Source: an uncultured Poribacteria bacterium | GTDB lineage: Bacteria; Poribacteria; WGA-4E; PCPOR2b | Length of the DNA: 64,000 nt | Assembly (NCBI GenBank): GCA_958296125.1 | Contig: OY282444.1 | Span: 4,001,623 to 4,065,622 of the forward strand | Direction of reading: 5' to 3' | Shown: one piece after another, positions 63,202-64,000 of the stretch | Numbering within the stretch: the first letter of the stretch is position 1 | Layout: the number at the start of each line of letters is the position of its first letter | Position numbers and translations under genes: made by a program | Notes under the pieces: generated by a model | The model's database searches: none | Told to the model about the DNA's origin: nothing | The model's input: only the letters and a program-made list of their open reading frames with translations

Positions 63202-63999
63202 CTACTGAGGGGTGTAATTCCTATTTGGTTTGAGCGCCCCTACCTTAATACTCGCAACCTCTGCCTTTCCAATTTTGGCGTAAGCAGATTTGCTGAACAC
63301 CTGAATTTCCTCTAATCCTGCCCGACGGATTGCGTCCAGATATTGGGCTTCGGGCAGTGCCCCGGAAATACAATTCGCCCAGTTGCTAATCATTGATCTC
63401 ACCCGCTTGGGTAGATGGTTCGCGACGATGTCCGACACCAATAACTTCCCGCCCGGCTTGAGGACGCGATGCGCTTCCCGAAAAACCGAATCTTTGTCCG
63501 GGGCGAGGTTAATCACGCAGTTAGAGATAATCCAATCAACGCCTTCACTTTCAATCGGCATTGACTCAATCTCGCCTAACCGGAATTCAACATTTTTTGC
63601 ATCCGCCGCCTCGGCATTCTTTCGTGCTTTTTTGATCATCTCCGGTGTCATGTCGATGCCAATCGCCCGCCCACTTTCGCCGACGAGTTGTGCCGCAAGC
63701 AGCACATCAATGCCCGATCCTGACCCAAGGTCAAGGACGACATCGCCCTCACAAATGTCAGCGTACATCAGTGGATTTCCACAACCGAAGGAATTTTCAA
63801 CAGCATCGGCAGGGATACTGGAAAGCTGCACATCGGTATATTGGTTCTGATTTGCAAACTCCCCTTTGAGGGAGGTTTCAATATTGATTTCTGTGTCGCA
63901 GCAGTTAGAAGATGAACAACAAACTTCATCGCTTTTTACTAAACCTGTGTAATGTTCACGGACAGCTGCTTTGATCTGCTCTGCGTTGTGGGTTGTCAT
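63202..63999 (-). CDS. ArsM-like SAM-dependent methyltransferase (arsenite methyltransferase type)
   Basis: The 265-residue protein has the Cys-rich N-terminal segment DEVCCSSSNCCDTE (about 25-38), the ENSFGCGNPL block, motif I LDLGSGSGIDVLLAA, IGIDMTPEMIKKA and EAHRVLKPGGKLLVSD, which fit ArsM/AS3MT-like enzymes that methylate arsenite (or related metalloids). It is complete, with its ATG at the window edge (63999), so its promoter lies outside. Confidence 0.83.
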   Translation of the reverse strand: MTTHNAEQIKAAVREHYTGLVKSDEVCCSSSNCCDTEINIETSLKGEFANQNQYTDVQLSSIPADAVENSFGCGNPLMYADICEGDVVLDLGSGSGIDVLLAAQLVGESGRAIGIDMTPEMIKKARKNAEAADAKNVEFRLGEIESMPIESEGVDWIISNCVINLAPDKDSVFREAHRVLKPGGKLLVSDIVANHLPKRVRSMISNWANCISGALPEAQYLDAIRRAGLEEIQVFSKSAYAKIGKAEVASIKVGALKPNRNYTPQ

Positions 64000-64000
64000 A

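Overview
The window looks like a chromosome segment of a Candidatus Poribacteria-type bacterium (inference). Three things point there. Secreted WD40 proteins end in a dockerin-like pair of calcium motifs followed by a PNYPNPFNPETWIPY sorting-type tail. Phytanoyl-CoA dioxygenase, enolase-superfamily, Gfo/Idh/MocA and sugar-isomerase genes are unusually dense. Intergenic spaces carry small hairpin repeats. Shine-Dalgarno sites are mostly AAGGAGG-like. I see no rRNA, tRNA, CRISPR array, phage or complete insertion sequence.

Layout: 1-2956 holds the end of one secreted WD40/sorting protein and a complete second one. 3237-6071 carries an inositol-pathway IolD homologue and a SIMPL lipoprotein. 6125-16949 is a leftward housekeeping block, tyrS-surE-DUF368 followed by nadK-recN-indolepyruvate oxidoreductase-aroE-zapA. 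17349-20279 has a degenerate ABC ATPase, an oxidoreductase and a PHP protein. 20827-24353 is a tight three-gene module: two DUF488 proteins and a RecQ helicase with an extra N-terminal domain. 24651-38832 is mainly metabolic: 2H phosphoesterase, two dehydrogenases, twin MFS carriers, a six-hairpin-like protein, two enolase-superfamily enzymes, cupin, methyltransferase, PhyH and MBL hydrolase. 39082-42821 is a giant WD40 gene with a frameshift near its end. 43219-48821 has a nucleoside hydrolase, small unknowns, DUF420, a HemQ-like protein and a GldF/GldG-like ABC pair. 48949-55692 is a seven-gene leftward sugar-acid cluster. 55999-63999 has a P1 peptidase, an Nramp-like carrier, an SDR, a small selenoprotein, an amidohydrolase, an aldo/keto reductase and an ArsM-like methyltransferase.

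Main discoveries. (1) A gene at 59836-60177 (minus) contains an in-frame UGA exactly where Spx/ArsC-type proteins have the first Cys of their CxxC motif. It has a good start site and a hairpin at bacterial-SECIS distance, so it is probably a selenoprotein that ordinary gene callers truncate. (2) The DUF488-DUF488-RecQ module is a candidate DNA-processing or defence system. (3) The giant WD40 protein is two 14-blade units fused head to tail, and restoring one base in a C6 tract makes the second unit exactly 14 blades; the WD40 protein at 398 also has 14. (4) An ABC ATPase lacks both the catalytic Glu and the H-loop His. (5) A perfect TTGACA-17-TATAAT promoter overlaps a 33-bp palindrome upstream of an Ldh-family dehydrogenase.

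Most metabolic genes plausibly feed sugar acids, inositol and nucleosides into central metabolism, but exact substrates cannot be read from the sequence.
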